A DNA stretch of 59,352 nt from JAVJSU01 sp040219275. GTDB lineage: Bacteria; Chloroflexota; Anaerolineae; Aggregatilineales; Phototrophicaceae. The notes beneath the pieces were generated by a model. The model did no database searches, was not told the DNA's origin, and saw only the letters and a program-made list of their open reading frames with translations. Position 1 is the first letter of the stretch; each line of letters begins with the position of its first letter. The stretch is from contig JAVJSU010000098.1 of assembly GCA_040219275.1 (NCBI GenBank), positions 1 through 59,352 of the forward strand, in the 5' to 3' direction. Of this stretch, positions 1 through 9,682 are shown one piece after another. The position numbers and the translations under genes were made by a program.

Positions 1-207
1 ATTAAACGACTGCGCCATTTACCATAATTTCTAGAGCTGAACATTGGGGGTCTCCTCCAGGCTGTTTTGTGAGAAATTCAACCTTACCAGAGACTTCCTT
101 TTGTTCAACTCGCTCATTTGTTCAGTGTACGGTTGCTAGAATTTTCATTCATCATTCGCTTGTTCCAACCAGCACCACGAGTGAAAATTCAGGGATTGTG
201 AGTTGAG

Positions 208-2265
208 TCATTCGTTATCCTCATTGTTTTCTCGTTCTTGTTTCCATACTTTAAGCGCTTGAATTGCCTCTGTGGTGCCAACGTAATAAAGTGATTTTGC
301 CGCCATATGTGCAACCGTAGGACTCCAGTGATAGCCAGCACCAGCATCACGAAGGCGGTTAATCAAATTAGATACAATAAAGTCACGAATATCCAAATCC
401 GTGGTTCGAGAACCCAAATATCCTAATTCCTTAGATGCAGTTGTTCGCACGGTCTCGTTTTTGTGCTCAAGTAGGTCAAAAAGGCGATCTGCAATCTCTC
501 GATCTGACCCAATCCTGCTAATTGCCTCAACTGCCTGCATTCGACGTTGCCATCTTGATCCTTCATTCACCACCTGATAAAGCGCGGCTAATGCGTCTTC
601 ATTATTGTTAACCTGCAATGCATAAAGTGCTGAGTCAAATGGGCTGTGCGCGAATACGCCATTATCTTCCGCATCAAGTATCCTAATTTCCTCCTGAACA
701 GCAACAGGATCACCTATATCACCTAATGCCCAGATGATTGCAGATTTGACAGTTGGATCAGTTTCACTATGTAGTTTTTCGATCAGATGTGGCACTGCAT
801 TACGGTGTTTAAGCAACCCTAAACCCCTTGCCGCGAGACGACGTGTCCATTTATCTTCGTGTTCAAGTAGTGGAAGAAGGACAGTGCCTACTTCTTCTCC
901 ACTAAATAGCACAAGAGAATTTACCGATTGACGACGCACCTTATCGTTGGTTCGATTTACTAACCTACGGAGCGCATCAAAAGATTTCGGCGTGTTGATA
1001 AAACCGAGTGCCTGGGTTGCCATTTCCTGAATTAGAAGATCATCATCGTCAAGACAATAGATGATTTTATCGACGAGTTTTAGGAGTGCTTCTCTAGACA
1101 GGCAAACTAATGTAGCTAAACGTACGTCAGCATTCTGATCGTCCAGTTGAGATGCAAAGGTGTCTAGATGGGCAAGCTGTGCATTCACCCATATGGTTTC
1201 AGTTTGTGGCGCATACTTGAAACTGATGGAGTGAAACACCCATGTTGCGCAGATTTGCAAACGAACATCTTCGCTATTCATTGCCTTGATAATTGAGGGA
1301 ACAACCTCATTTGCACTTGATCTATACTGCCAAACCACCTCTGCCAGACGCGAAAGTCCACGACCATCGTGATCGTGATCCTTTCTAAATCCTTCAAGTA
1401 ACGGAAACACTACTTGTAAATCGCCCGTGTTCCCCAGAGCAGTGCGCAAGTAGGGATATTTGCGACTGTCATCCTCTCTTAACTGTGAAAGCAGTAACGG
1501 TACAGCCTCTTCGCGATGAGTTCCTCCCAGAGCCATAATGGCTTGAGTACGTACCATTGAGTCTGAGTCGTTCAACATTTCCACAATTCGCTGATAAGTA
1601 TCATCACTATTGAAGATACCCAATCCTTCAGTAGCGGCTCGACGTACATCTTCGCGTTCATCCAGTGATGCTTCAAGCAACATTATCTGCGCTTCAGGTA
1701 TACTTGAATGACCCAACAATATCGCTGTCCGACGGCAAACTACATAGTCGTCATCATATAAGAACGCACCTACATGAGAAACAACTTTTGGGTCACCTAT
1801 TGCGTCGAGCGCTTCAAGCATTTGTGCTCTGCTCGAAGCATTTTCTTGGAGTGCATCTAGGAGCGGTTGTACTGCACGTTGATCAGGCATTTTTTTGAGG
1901 GCTACAGCCGCCGCATATCTCATCCCCGCTTCTTCATCACCGAGAAAGTGAATGAAATGCGGTATCAATTCTTTGTCATTGAGTTTACGTAACGCATGGA
2001 TAATAAATGGTCTTGCCGCAATCTCATCCTTTGAATACAACGCTTTTAGTAGTTCAGGTACAGCATTCTCCCCAAAAGCCACGAGTTCATGCGTTGTAGT
2101 CTGAACGACGTGTGGGCTTTCATCGTAAAGTGCTTCAACAATTGCTGTCATAGCTTCTGTTGTCTTGAATGCGCCTAAATGCTTTACCGCATCGTGACGC
2201 ACACGCCAATCACGCGGATGATGCAGTTGTTCAATCAATTCTTCTATAGTCGATTCCACGCTCAT
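208..2265 (-). CDS. HEAT-repeat (PBS-lyase-type) scaffold protein
   Basis: 685 residues made almost entirely of about 30-residue two-helix units with the HEAT/PBS-lyase signature (for example VRRAATEGLGIF, VRTQAIMALGG, TRRLAARGLGLL, VKSAIIWALGDIGD). There is no signal peptide, membrane segment or recognisable catalytic domain, so it is probably a cytosolic alpha-solenoid that binds protein or RNA. Its ATG shares one base with the TAA of the upstream methyltransferase gene (TAATG), so the two are very likely translationally coupled and may act together. HEAT proteins of this type often serve as adaptors or phycobilin-lyase-like proteins; the latter is unlikely here because no phycobiliprotein gene is seen. 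The fold is secure; the function is unknown and is inferred only from the coupling to Hen1. Confidence 0.85.
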   Translation of the reverse strand: MSVESTIEELIEQLHHPRDWRVRHDAVKHLGAFKTTEAMTAIVEALYDESPHVVQTTTHELVAFGENAVPELLKALYSKDEIAARPFIIHALRKLNDKELIPHFIHFLGDEEAGMRYAAAVALKKMPDQRAVQPLLDALQENASSRAQMLEALDAIGDPKVVSHVGAFLYDDDYVVCRRTAILLGHSSIPEAQIMLLEASLDEREDVRRAATEGLGIFNSDDTYQRIVEMLNDSDSMVRTQAIMALGGTHREEAVPLLLSQLREDDSRKYPYLRTALGNTGDLQVVFPLLEGFRKDHDHDGRGLSRLAEVVWQYRSSANEVVPSIIKAMNSEDVRLQICATWVFHSISFKYAPQTETIWVNAQLAHLDTFASQLDDQNADVRLATLVCLSREALLKLVDKIIYCLDDDDLLIQEMATQALGFINTPKSFDALRRLVNRTNDKVRRQSVNSLVLFSGEEVGTVLLPLLEHEDKWTRRLAARGLGLLKHRNAVPHLIEKLHSETDPTVKSAIIWALGDIGDPVAVQEEIRILDAEDNGVFAHSPFDSALYALQVNNNEDALAALYQVVNEGSRWQRRMQAVEAISRIGSDREIADRLFDLLEHKNETVRTTASKELGYLGSRTTDLDIRDFIVSNLINRLRDAGAGYHWSPTVAHMAAKSLYYVGTTEAIQALKVWKQERENNEDNE

Positions 2266-3668
2266 TAAATGTTCCTAACTTCAAATACTGCCATCTGACT
2301 TGGTGCGCCGACGTTCGGATCTTCGGGACCGATGGGCAAAAAGCGCACGCCATAGCCGAAGCGTTCGCAGATGGTTTGCGCCCACTGTTGAAACTCGGCG
2401 CGTGTCCATTCAAAACGGTGGTCTCGGTGGCGGAACTTCCCCGCAGGCAGGCTCTCCCACATCACATTGTATTCGCGGTTCGGGGTGGTCAGCGCAATCG
2501 TCGACGGACGCGCAAACTCGAACAGCACCCGCTCAAATGCCGCTAATCGGGGTGGGTCAAGATGTTCGATGACTTCCACCACTGCCGCCGCATCATAATC
2601 TTCCAGACGCGGATCACGATACATCAGCGAGCCGTGAATCAAGTCCAGACGCGCCCGTTTGCGCTCCGGCATCCGCTCCAATTTGAGGCGCTCGGATGCC
2701 ATTTCCAGCGCACGGTGCGCCACATCCATGCCGAGGATGTGCGTGAATTGCCTGTCGTCCAATAACTTCCGCACCAAACGCCCTTCACCACAACCGAGAT
2801 CAAGCACACGTTGCGCACCACTATTTTTGAGCACCGCCATCACAGTGCCGAGTCGTTGCTCATGCAGGCTGATTTTCTTCTCAACCACTTCGGCGATCTG
2901 CGCTTCGACGGCTTCTTCTTCGGTATCCTGCGCGATGGGATCAGGCGCATCCGTGACGAGTTGCGTCAATGCGGATTGTTGTAAGCTCCGGCGATGCTTC
3001 AAATAGCGGCGCACGATCAAGTCTTTTTCGGGATGATCGCTCAACCAGCCCTCACCCTTTGCCAGCAATTTTTCAACTTCGCTTTCGCCGACGAAATAAT
3101 GCTTTTCATCATCCAGCACGGGAATCAACACATACAGATGCGCCAATAAATCCGCCAGCCGGATTGTGTGGTTCAACGTGAGCGTATAATAGGCACTCAT
3201 GCCCCAATCCGGGAATTTTTCATCAAGCATGTGGCGCTCGGCGCTCATCGTATAGCCCAATGGCTCAAACAGACGTACCAGCAATCCTTCACCACCACGC
3301 GCTGGAATCACGCTGATTTTCACTTCCAGTGGAATCGGCGTTTGTGCGAGTTCAGGATGAGAATTACACACGCCATTGAGCGCGGTACGATACACCTGTG
3401 CAATCGCCACACTCAAAAAGGACGATGCCACATACGGACGATCATTGACATATTGTGCCAGCGCAAAGTCCTTGCCACCGCGCACCAACCCCACCGGATT
3501 AATATCTAGCAGGAGGGCGGCTGTCGTTCGGCTTTCCGAGACTTGCGGATAAAACACATGCGCTTCGCCAAATGCAAGGTTAAAGGTCTGCACACGCGCC
3601 GGATGTTTGTGCAGTAAATAACCGAGATCGCTAGCAGGCTGGTGGGTGGTGGTAATCGTCAATAACAT
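2265..3668 (-). CDS. hen1: 3'-terminal RNA ribose 2'-O-methyltransferase Hen1
   Basis: Bacterial Hen1 methylates the 2'-OH at a repaired RNA 3' end, marking ribotoxin-cut tRNAs against re-cleavage. The N-terminal half has the Hen1 N-domain opening (MLLTITTTHQPASDLGYLLH) and continues through NPVGLVRG. The C-terminal half is a SAM methyltransferase with motif I VLDLGCGEGRLVRKLL and the metal-binding signature VVEVIEHLDPP (ExxEH) plus a later histidine in RHRDHRFEWTRAEF. About 468 residues matches the family. An ATG 63 bases further upstream is possible, but the chosen start gives the canonical N-terminus. The downstream HEAT gene overlaps by one base. In known systems Hen1 is paired with the kinase-phosphatase-ligase Pnkp; no Pnkp gene is seen here, though the locus could continue beyond the left edge. 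Confidence 0.93.
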   Translation of the reverse strand: MLLTITTTHQPASDLGYLLHKHPARVQTFNLAFGEAHVFYPQVSESRTTAALLLDINPVGLVRGGKDFALAQYVNDRPYVASSFLSVAIAQVYRTALNGVCNSHPELAQTPIPLEVKISVIPARGGEGLLVRLFEPLGYTMSAERHMLDEKFPDWGMSAYYTLTLNHTIRLADLLAHLYVLIPVLDDEKHYFVGESEVEKLLAKGEGWLSDHPEKDLIVRRYLKHRRSLQQSALTQLVTDAPDPIAQDTEEEAVEAQIAEVVEKKISLHEQRLGTVMAVLKNSGAQRVLDLGCGEGRLVRKLLDDRQFTHILGMDVAHRALEMASERLKLERMPERKRARLDLIHGSLMYRDPRLEDYDAAAVVEVIEHLDPPRLAAFERVLFEFARPSTIALTTPNREYNVMWESLPAGKFRHRDHRFEWTRAEFQQWAQTICERFGYGVRFLPIGPEDPNVGAPSQMAVFEVRNI

Positions 3669-3958
3669 CACTTGTTGACCCGTCTGAATTATGTGGTTGT
3701 AAGGTATTTTACATGGTTCTTTTAAGTTCATAAAGGGTCAAATATGTGCTAAATGTGCTCTAGGACTGCCTGTGCGACAGCCTGATGTCGTGATGATTCG
3801 GGAGCGGGCGGGCGTATTCTGCTTACACGTGACCGGAATACAATGACAAAATATGCCAATTAACGGGATGCGATTCGCTTACGAGAAAGCAGTGGAAAAG
3901 CGGTACTCGAGGAATGAGCAGAGGGATGAATATCACTAAAATATCCCTGCATTGCCCC

Positions 3959-5290
3959 TTACGAAGATGCGTGTATAGTAGCGCCTTTTTGCGGCAACTT
4001 AAATAGATCAGCCACATTCACCAGTTGACCAGTTTCCATAGAGATATTCCCTGATATACCCACCAAAATCGAGGCGGCACCATCAATATGCGAAGCGGCT
4101 CTATGGAAGGGATCATACAGCGGATTCGGTGAGAAAATTTGCTCCAGCATGACCGGGTCCGCGCCACCATGTCCCCCATCACCCATTGGCACATCGACCT
4201 CATATTGTTCGCCGAACATGGGATGTACACGCATCGAGGTTTGCTTAAATGCCCCTTTGCTGGCTTTTGCCGCCCCATCGCCCTGTAGATGATTGATATT
4301 TTCAACGATGTCCATCTCTATGCGTCCTTTCGTTCCAGTGACTGCCACGCGCAAGCCTTCCCACGGTGCATAGGCAATCAGGCAATAAGAGAGCAAGACC
4401 CCGTTTTCATAGCGTACCATGACGCTCATCGTATCTTCGGAGGTGATCGGTTCACCAAAAACATTCTGATCCCGCAGATAGCCGGTTTCTGCTTCTGCAT
4501 TGAGGTATAAGCCTTTATAGATGGCTTTCTCGTCCAAAAACAACCCGAAAGGATCATCTTTTGCTTCTGGGATGCCGGTGTAACGGTCATAATCATAGTG
4601 TTCGCCACGCGCTTCTGCGTTGTCTTTGCCATAAAAGAGCGTATCGCCCATCGCCATGACCTGCGCGGGATAAGAATCAATCCACCAGTTCACCAGATCA
4701 AAATGATGGGTTGATTTATGCACCAGCAGACCGCCGCTATTTTGCTTTTCACGATGCCAACGACGGAAGTAATCCGCGCCGTGACTGGTGTCTAAAATCC
4801 ATGAGAAATCGACTGCCAGCGGGCGACCCACCGCACCTTCAATGATGAGTTCACGAAAACGGGTATAGGCGGGCGCGTAGCGATAATTGAAGGTCACACG
4901 CAACGATTTCCCTGTGCGGTCAATCGCATCATAAATTGCCTTCATTTTATCGATGTCGGTGGTCATTGGCTTTTCGGAAATGACATCACAACCAAGTTCC
5001 ATTGCCCGCACGATATACACATGATGGGTCGCGTCCATCGTGGTAACAATCACGGTGTCCGGTTTGGTTTCTTCAATCATCCGGTCAAATTGACTGTCGA
5101 GATAGGTGGGGAGGGGTTCCATAGGATGGTTTTCAGCCAATTGTGCGTTATACCAGTCCATCCGTGTCTGGCTTAAATCACAAAAGGCAACAAGCTCCGC
5201 AACCTCTTTATACACATCTGTAATCGCATCAATAAACATGCCCGCCCGTGACCCCGTTCCGACGAGCGCGTATCGTGTTTTTTGTGTCAT
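3959..5290 (-). CDS. Gfo/Idh/MocA family NAD(P)-dependent oxidoreductase
   Basis: 443 residues. An N-terminal Rossmann fold (YALVGTGSRAGMFIDAI, a GxGxxxG-type nucleotide site) is followed by the family hallmark EKP motif (VISEKPMTTDIDKMKAI) and the long alpha/beta substrate domain with HKSTHHFDLVNWW, which supplies the usual histidine/aspartate catalytic region. These enzymes oxidise or reduce sugars, inositols or sugar acids in the cytosol. It is the last gene of a minus-strand sugar-utilisation run, 51 bp downstream of the rhamnosidase, so a role in processing a sugar released from a rhamnoside or another plant glycan is a reasonable inference. The substrate cannot be read from sequence. 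No signal peptide is present, which separates it from the Tat-exported glycosidase members of this family. Confidence 0.85.
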   Translation of the reverse strand: MTQKTRYALVGTGSRAGMFIDAITDVYKEVAELVAFCDLSQTRMDWYNAQLAENHPMEPLPTYLDSQFDRMIEETKPDTVIVTTMDATHHVYIVRAMELGCDVISEKPMTTDIDKMKAIYDAIDRTGKSLRVTFNYRYAPAYTRFRELIIEGAVGRPLAVDFSWILDTSHGADYFRRWHREKQNSGGLLVHKSTHHFDLVNWWIDSYPAQVMAMGDTLFYGKDNAEARGEHYDYDRYTGIPEAKDDPFGLFLDEKAIYKGLYLNAEAETGYLRDQNVFGEPITSEDTMSVMVRYENGVLLSYCLIAYAPWEGLRVAVTGTKGRIEMDIVENINHLQGDGAAKASKGAFKQTSMRVHPMFGEQYEVDVPMGDGGHGGADPVMLEQIFSPNPLYDPFHRAASHIDGAASILVGISGNISMETGQLVNVADLFKLPQKGATIHASS

Positions 5291-5341
5291 CTGAAAATCC
5301 TCTCAAAGCAGTTTGATGGCGTTACATTGGCAATCCGACAC

Positions 5342-7966
5342 TTAACTCAACATAACCGCAAACTTGTAATCGCCAGCGCCAAGCGTAATCTCAACGTTAT
5401 CGCCAATCTGTTCACCGTCTTGTAATAATTGCTCGTTGATCGTTACCGCGTCCCTGTGTACGTTCGGGAGAATAACCCGTGCCGACGCGTTGAACGGAAT
5501 GGTGATCTCGATAGTGAGTTGCCCGGTTGCGGAAATATGCCAACCACTTTCATAAAAGCCAGCCGCCGAGTAGTAACGTGCCTTTGCCCATTGCAATGAT
5601 TTATCCGGTTTCGGTGCGATACGCGCATGGCGGAAGCCTACGATGCCCTCAGCACACGATGATGGATTTAGCCCGCACATATCACGGAACATCCATTCCA
5701 CAATGGAACCGTAAGCATAATGGTTGAGCGAGTTCATGCTTGTTGAGCTAATAGACCCGTCTGGATTGATGGAGTTCCAGCGTTCCCAAATGGTTGTCGC
5801 GCCCAGATTCACCGCGTAGAGCCACGACGGAAAGTCCTCATTGAGCAGGAGTTGATACGCCAGATCATTTGCGCCAATATCCGATAGCACCCGACAGAGA
5901 TACGGTGTGCCGACGAAACCCGTCCGCAAATGGACTCTGGAGTCGTTCATCTTGACGATAAAATCTTGCTCCACTCGCTCGCGGAACATATCTGGAACGA
6001 GATCCATATACAGCGCCAGCAAGTAGCCTGTCTGGGTTGGAACAGCCAACCGACCTGTTACGGTAAAGTATTCGCTTTGAATAGCGGTCTTGATCTCTTC
6101 GGATAAGCGTCCGTAGGCATCAGCTTGCTCTGTTCTGCCGAGAACTTTGGCGGCTTTTCCAACGATTCGCGCCGAATAACAATAGAACGCCGATGCAATA
6201 AAATCTTCTGGCGTGCCACCTCTGCGTGAAGTAGGATCGTCGCCATCCAGCGCCAGCCAATCACCGAAGTGGAAGCCCTCCGTCCACAGTCGCTTACTGC
6301 CTGATGAGTCATCCACGCGCTTGATGTAATCCACCCATCCGCGCATACTTTCAAACTGATCTTCTAATATGCGTGTATCACCATAGAATTCGTATAACGT
6401 CCACGGCAAGATTGTCGCGACATCGCCCCATGCGCTGGAACCGCCTTTGTTCAGGTTAGCCATCGGAACAATGTGAGGCACCATCCCGCCGGTCTTCGAC
6501 TGTTCTTTTGCCATATCGTAGGCGAATTTGGAGAGAAACGCGCTTGAATCCATATTAAAGCACGCTGTCCCTGTAAAAACCTGAATATCACCCGTCCAGC
6601 CCAGCCGTTCATCACGTTGCGGACAGTCGGTTGGAATATCAAGGAAATTCCCCTTTTGTCCCCACATCACATTTTTGAATAGTTGATTAACCTTTTCGTT
6701 GGATGTTTCGATTTCGCCGATGATGTCTATCTTTGAATACACCACACAGCCAGTGAAATCGTCAATGTTGAGATCTCCATGCCAACCCGATACTTTGACA
6801 TATCTAAAACCATAAAATGTGAAGTAGGGTTCTACAACCGCGTCCGTGCCATCAGCGATATAGGTGTATTCTGCCTTGGCTGTGCGTAAATTATCACGGA
6901 AGAAATTACCCTCTTGCATGACCTCGCCAAATTGCAGGTGAATATGTGTGCCTGCGGGCGCACTTGTCTTAAAGCGCACCCATCCGGTCATGTTCTGCCC
7001 CATGTCCAGAACTGTTTCCCCTGCGGAGGTATGGATAATTTCAATCGGTTTGATCTCTTCATTAATACAGACCGGAAGCGACCTTCTAGCCTCTAGCCGC
7101 TTCATATCAATGTCGATGGGTTTTACACCGAATGCTTTGCCTGACGATGGTACTGTCATATCAATGCGGGCATCGTACATTTCGCCGTCGAAGATGTCGC
7201 TTGCAATGATAGCGGACGGTTGCGCTTTCCATGATGGGTCGGTGACAATGAGTTGTTCGTCCCCATTCTCTAACGTGAGATGTAACTCACAGATCAGCGC
7301 AAACTGATCGCCATAAAAATCTACACTCCCGCCATTTGCACCATAGCGCCCTTTGTACCACCCGTTGCCCAGCATAACCGAAATCAGATTCGCGCCAACT
7401 GTAAGCTGATCGGTGATGTCAAATGTTTGATATTGAATCCACTGATCGTAGGCGTTGCAGTATGGGGTGAGGTATTCATTGCCAACTTTTTTGGCGTTTA
7501 GCTCAAAGTGATATAGCCCAAGTCCACAAATATAGGCGCGTGCGGAAACCACTTTAGCGGGGAGGTCAAAGTGATGATACAAAATTGGATGAGTCTGGTT
7601 GTCCTCGAAATCAGGCGTAATCCATTCCGCCTGCCAATTTTCATCCATCTTTGACGTTTCAAACCATGCGATATCGCTTTCGGCGGTTTCTGTTTCGCCC
7701 CAAACGCGAACTTTCCAGAAGTAGCGTGTGCGCGGTTGGAGCGATAACGGAGGTTGGTAAGCTAGGCTATCGATGCTCGTGTTACCGACAACTTCACCGC
7801 TATCGAAAATAATGTTTTTGAAGTTGTAATCGTAACTTATCAGGATCTGCGCGGCGGTTTGTATCGTATCGTCAGTATCCTCAACTATCCAGGAAAATGT
7901 TGGCTTTTCTATCGCGAAGCCAAGCGGATTTACGATACGATTAATCTTAAGATGGGTTATTTTCAC
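5342..7966 (-). CDS. Alpha-L-rhamnosidase, GH78
   Basis: GH78 enzymes are inverting hydrolases that release L-rhamnose from rhamnosides and pectin side chains. The protein shows the family order: an N-terminal beta-sandwich (about 1-110), a rhamnosidase N-domain with W-Y-K-G-R-Y-G (NGWYKGRYGANGG), a concanavalin-like domain, and an (alpha/alpha)6 barrel with the acidic catalytic motif CPQRDERLGWTGD and a later GATTIWERWNS. The longest frame starts at a GTG at 7978. A second GTG at 7966 has GAGG six bases upstream and gives MKITHLKINRIVNPLGF, the typical N-terminus, so it is preferred (874 residues). No signal peptide is seen, so it is cytosolic and would act on imported oligosaccharides. It lies behind the binding-protein gene in the same orientation, but a terminator at 8210-8247 separates them, so partial or independent expression is likely. 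Confidence 0.92.
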   Translation of the reverse strand: MKITHLKINRIVNPLGFAIEKPTFSWIVEDTDDTIQTAAQILISYDYNFKNIIFDSGEVVGNTSIDSLAYQPPLSLQPRTRYFWKVRVWGETETAESDIAWFETSKMDENWQAEWITPDFEDNQTHPILYHHFDLPAKVVSARAYICGLGLYHFELNAKKVGNEYLTPYCNAYDQWIQYQTFDITDQLTVGANLISVMLGNGWYKGRYGANGGSVDFYGDQFALICELHLTLENGDEQLIVTDPSWKAQPSAIIASDIFDGEMYDARIDMTVPSSGKAFGVKPIDIDMKRLEARRSLPVCINEEIKPIEIIHTSAGETVLDMGQNMTGWVRFKTSAPAGTHIHLQFGEVMQEGNFFRDNLRTAKAEYTYIADGTDAVVEPYFTFYGFRYVKVSGWHGDLNIDDFTGCVVYSKIDIIGEIETSNEKVNQLFKNVMWGQKGNFLDIPTDCPQRDERLGWTGDIQVFTGTACFNMDSSAFLSKFAYDMAKEQSKTGGMVPHIVPMANLNKGGSSAWGDVATILPWTLYEFYGDTRILEDQFESMRGWVDYIKRVDDSSGSKRLWTEGFHFGDWLALDGDDPTSRRGGTPEDFIASAFYCYSARIVGKAAKVLGRTEQADAYGRLSEEIKTAIQSEYFTVTGRLAVPTQTGYLLALYMDLVPDMFRERVEQDFIVKMNDSRVHLRTGFVGTPYLCRVLSDIGANDLAYQLLLNEDFPSWLYAVNLGATTIWERWNSINPDGSISSTSMNSLNHYAYGSIVEWMFRDMCGLNPSSCAEGIVGFRHARIAPKPDKSLQWAKARYYSAAGFYESGWHISATGQLTIEITIPFNASARVILPNVHRDAVTINEQLLQDGEQIGDNVEITLGAGDYKFAVMLS

Positions 7967-8209
7967 CAGTTGCCTCACAGGATTGATGTAATTATGTTCA
8001 ATAGTTTAACACGGATCACATCCTCGTCTTCTGGTACCATCATCATTGGTCTATGAGTAGGTCGTTATCCCTGATCTAGTCTGATTTTGCGCTGATGAGT
8101 TAAGACGATTTTGGTGTTGGATATGGGTCTGATTTTGAACACGTAATCAGGTTAATTTTATGTAATTTCATCGGGTAAACTGTTTCTCGTTAAGCTCAGA
8201 TTAGGGCAT

Positions 8210-8247
8210 AAAAGGCGCAGGGGCGATAGAACGACCCCACGCCTTTT
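8210..8247 (-). terminator. Rho-independent-type terminator after the sugar-binding protein gene
   Basis: An inverted repeat AAAAGGCG / CGCCTTTT, extended inward by GGGGCG and CGACCCC with one mismatch, forms a long GC-rich hairpin with the uridine tract inside the 3' arm when read on the minus strand. It lies about 24 bases past the stop codon of the binding-protein gene and some 240 bases before the rhamnosidase. It probably ends most transcripts of the lacI-permease-binding-protein run or protects their 3' ends. Confidence 0.75.
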
Positions 8248-8270
8248 GTAACCCTCATTTTTTCCTGAAC

Positions 8271-9578
8271 TTATTCGGTCGTCAGACGTTCGATCAAGGC
8301 TTGCAGATCTTCTGCGGCTTGTTCGACGGAGGACTGACCATATGCGACCTGCTGACCAATCAACTCAAGTTCGTTCACGAATTCCTGATCGTTCGGCAAA
8401 TTCGGACCCTGCGGAACGGTGCGATCAGCGACTGCATCATAGAGTCTGTAAACTGCCGCATCAATGTCAGTGGATTCGCCAGAGATTGCCTGACGCACGA
8501 CCGGCGAAGAAGGCACACCACGATTGGTTTGAAGAATCGCGCCTGCTTCAGGGCTGGTCACGAAGAAGTTGACAAACAGTGCCGCCGCTTCAGTGTTTTC
8601 GCTGTTATTGTTTATGGCAAGATATTGGCTCATCTGGATTGCGTATGCGGGTTCGCCGCCGGCGGGAAGTGTGGTCAAGCCAAGTTCATCTGTCATAGCC
8701 GCCTGATATGCCGCCACCTGATTACTCCAAACTAACGTCATCGCCGCATCGCCACCCACAAGTGCTGAGCTATCAGGACCATCTTCGGTGTAGGTGTAAG
8801 TGGTATCTGCGTCAGGGATTAACCCTTCATCACGCATATCTGCCCACAACTGAAGCCATGCTTGTGCTGATTCCACGGTTGCATAGGATGTACCGCCATC
8901 ATCTAATGTCCAGATCGGTGTACCCAGTTGTGTATAGTAGTAGCTAAGGTAGTTGGCTTGATTCATGCTGTTGTCTACGAATGGGTAGACATCTTCAGGC
9001 AGGTTTTCTTGTAGCAGTCTGCCGTAGTCCATAAATTCTTCCCATGTCATGTTGTCTTCCGGCAGATCAACGCCAGCCGCTTCAATTAGCGTCTTGTTGT
9101 AGACGAGGGTGAGCGTGTTGGTGCCAAGGCTGATGGCGTAGAGATTTCCATCAACGTCCGTCGCAGGGATAAGCGCAGTTTGGTCAAATTGTTCGGGCGT
9201 ATCAATCATGAGTTGTGCGCCGAGATACTCATTGAGTGGCTCAAGATACTGCACGTAATCGGGCCAGTTGCCACCGAATTGCACGATGTCGGGAGCATTG
9301 TTCGCCGCTAACTGTGTGTCAAGAATCTGGAAGTGATCGCCCGCACCACCATTGGGTTCACCTACGATTTTAATATCGGGATATTGAGCCTCGAACAGAT
9401 CAATAACCGCCAGTGTTCTTTCGGCGCGATCGTCGTTACCCCACCAGCTCATGCGAAGCTCGACAGGCTCACCTGTGTAAGCTGGGAATCCGTCAGCTTC
9501 GTCTTGAGCCACTGTCGGCTGGACTACAAGCATCACTGCGAGCAGTAACATAAGTGCGATTGTATAGGTTTTCTTCAT
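8271..9578 (-). CDS. Carbohydrate ABC transporter substrate-binding protein (family 1)
   Basis: 435 residues with a cleavable signal peptide (basic MKKTYTIALMLLLAVMLVVQ, cleavage near VAQ-DEA). The mature part is a typical sugar-binding protein: ELRMSWWGNDDRAERTLAVI at the start, NGGAGDHFQILDTQLAANN, the domain-crossing segment AISLGTNTLTLVYNKTLIEA, and the late GDAAMTLVWSN and FVTSPEAG blocks. There is no lipobox cysteine at the cleavage site, so anchoring is unclear. It captures a sugar or oligosaccharide outside the membrane for the two permeases encoded just upstream. Rhamnosidase and GH43 genes nearby suggest a plant cell-wall oligosaccharide; this is inference. It is separated from the permease gene by about 100 bases, a common arrangement allowing extra synthesis of the binding protein. 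Confidence 0.92.
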   Translation of the reverse strand: MKKTYTIALMLLLAVMLVVQPTVAQDEADGFPAYTGEPVELRMSWWGNDDRAERTLAVIDLFEAQYPDIKIVGEPNGGAGDHFQILDTQLAANNAPDIVQFGGNWPDYVQYLEPLNEYLGAQLMIDTPEQFDQTALIPATDVDGNLYAISLGTNTLTLVYNKTLIEAAGVDLPEDNMTWEEFMDYGRLLQENLPEDVYPFVDNSMNQANYLSYYYTQLGTPIWTLDDGGTSYATVESAQAWLQLWADMRDEGLIPDADTTYTYTEDGPDSSALVGGDAAMTLVWSNQVAAYQAAMTDELGLTTLPAGGEPAYAIQMSQYLAINNNSENTEAAALFVNFFVTSPEAGAILQTNRGVPSSPVVRQAISGESTDIDAAVYRLYDAVADRTVPQGPNLPNDQEFVNELELIGQQVAYGQSSVEQAAEDLQALIERLTTE

Positions 9579-9682
9579 CTTTAAAATCTCCTGTTTGTAT
9601 AATAATTAACGTCTAGTTTCAGCGAATAAATCCTAAATACGTCACCTTTCATCATCTCATTTTCATGTTTCCTCCTATCGCA

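Noticed and set aside
1..124. Minus-strand GGAGGAG seven bases before an ATG at 44, and a competing 39-codon open frame ending at TAA (4-2)
   Set aside because: Only 14 codons of the first are inside the window and the second lacks a start; the two conflict, so no gene call can be supported.
734..2413. Several shorter open frames on the opposite strand of hen1 and the HEAT gene
   Set aside because: They are antisense shadows with no ribosome sites and no conserved motifs.
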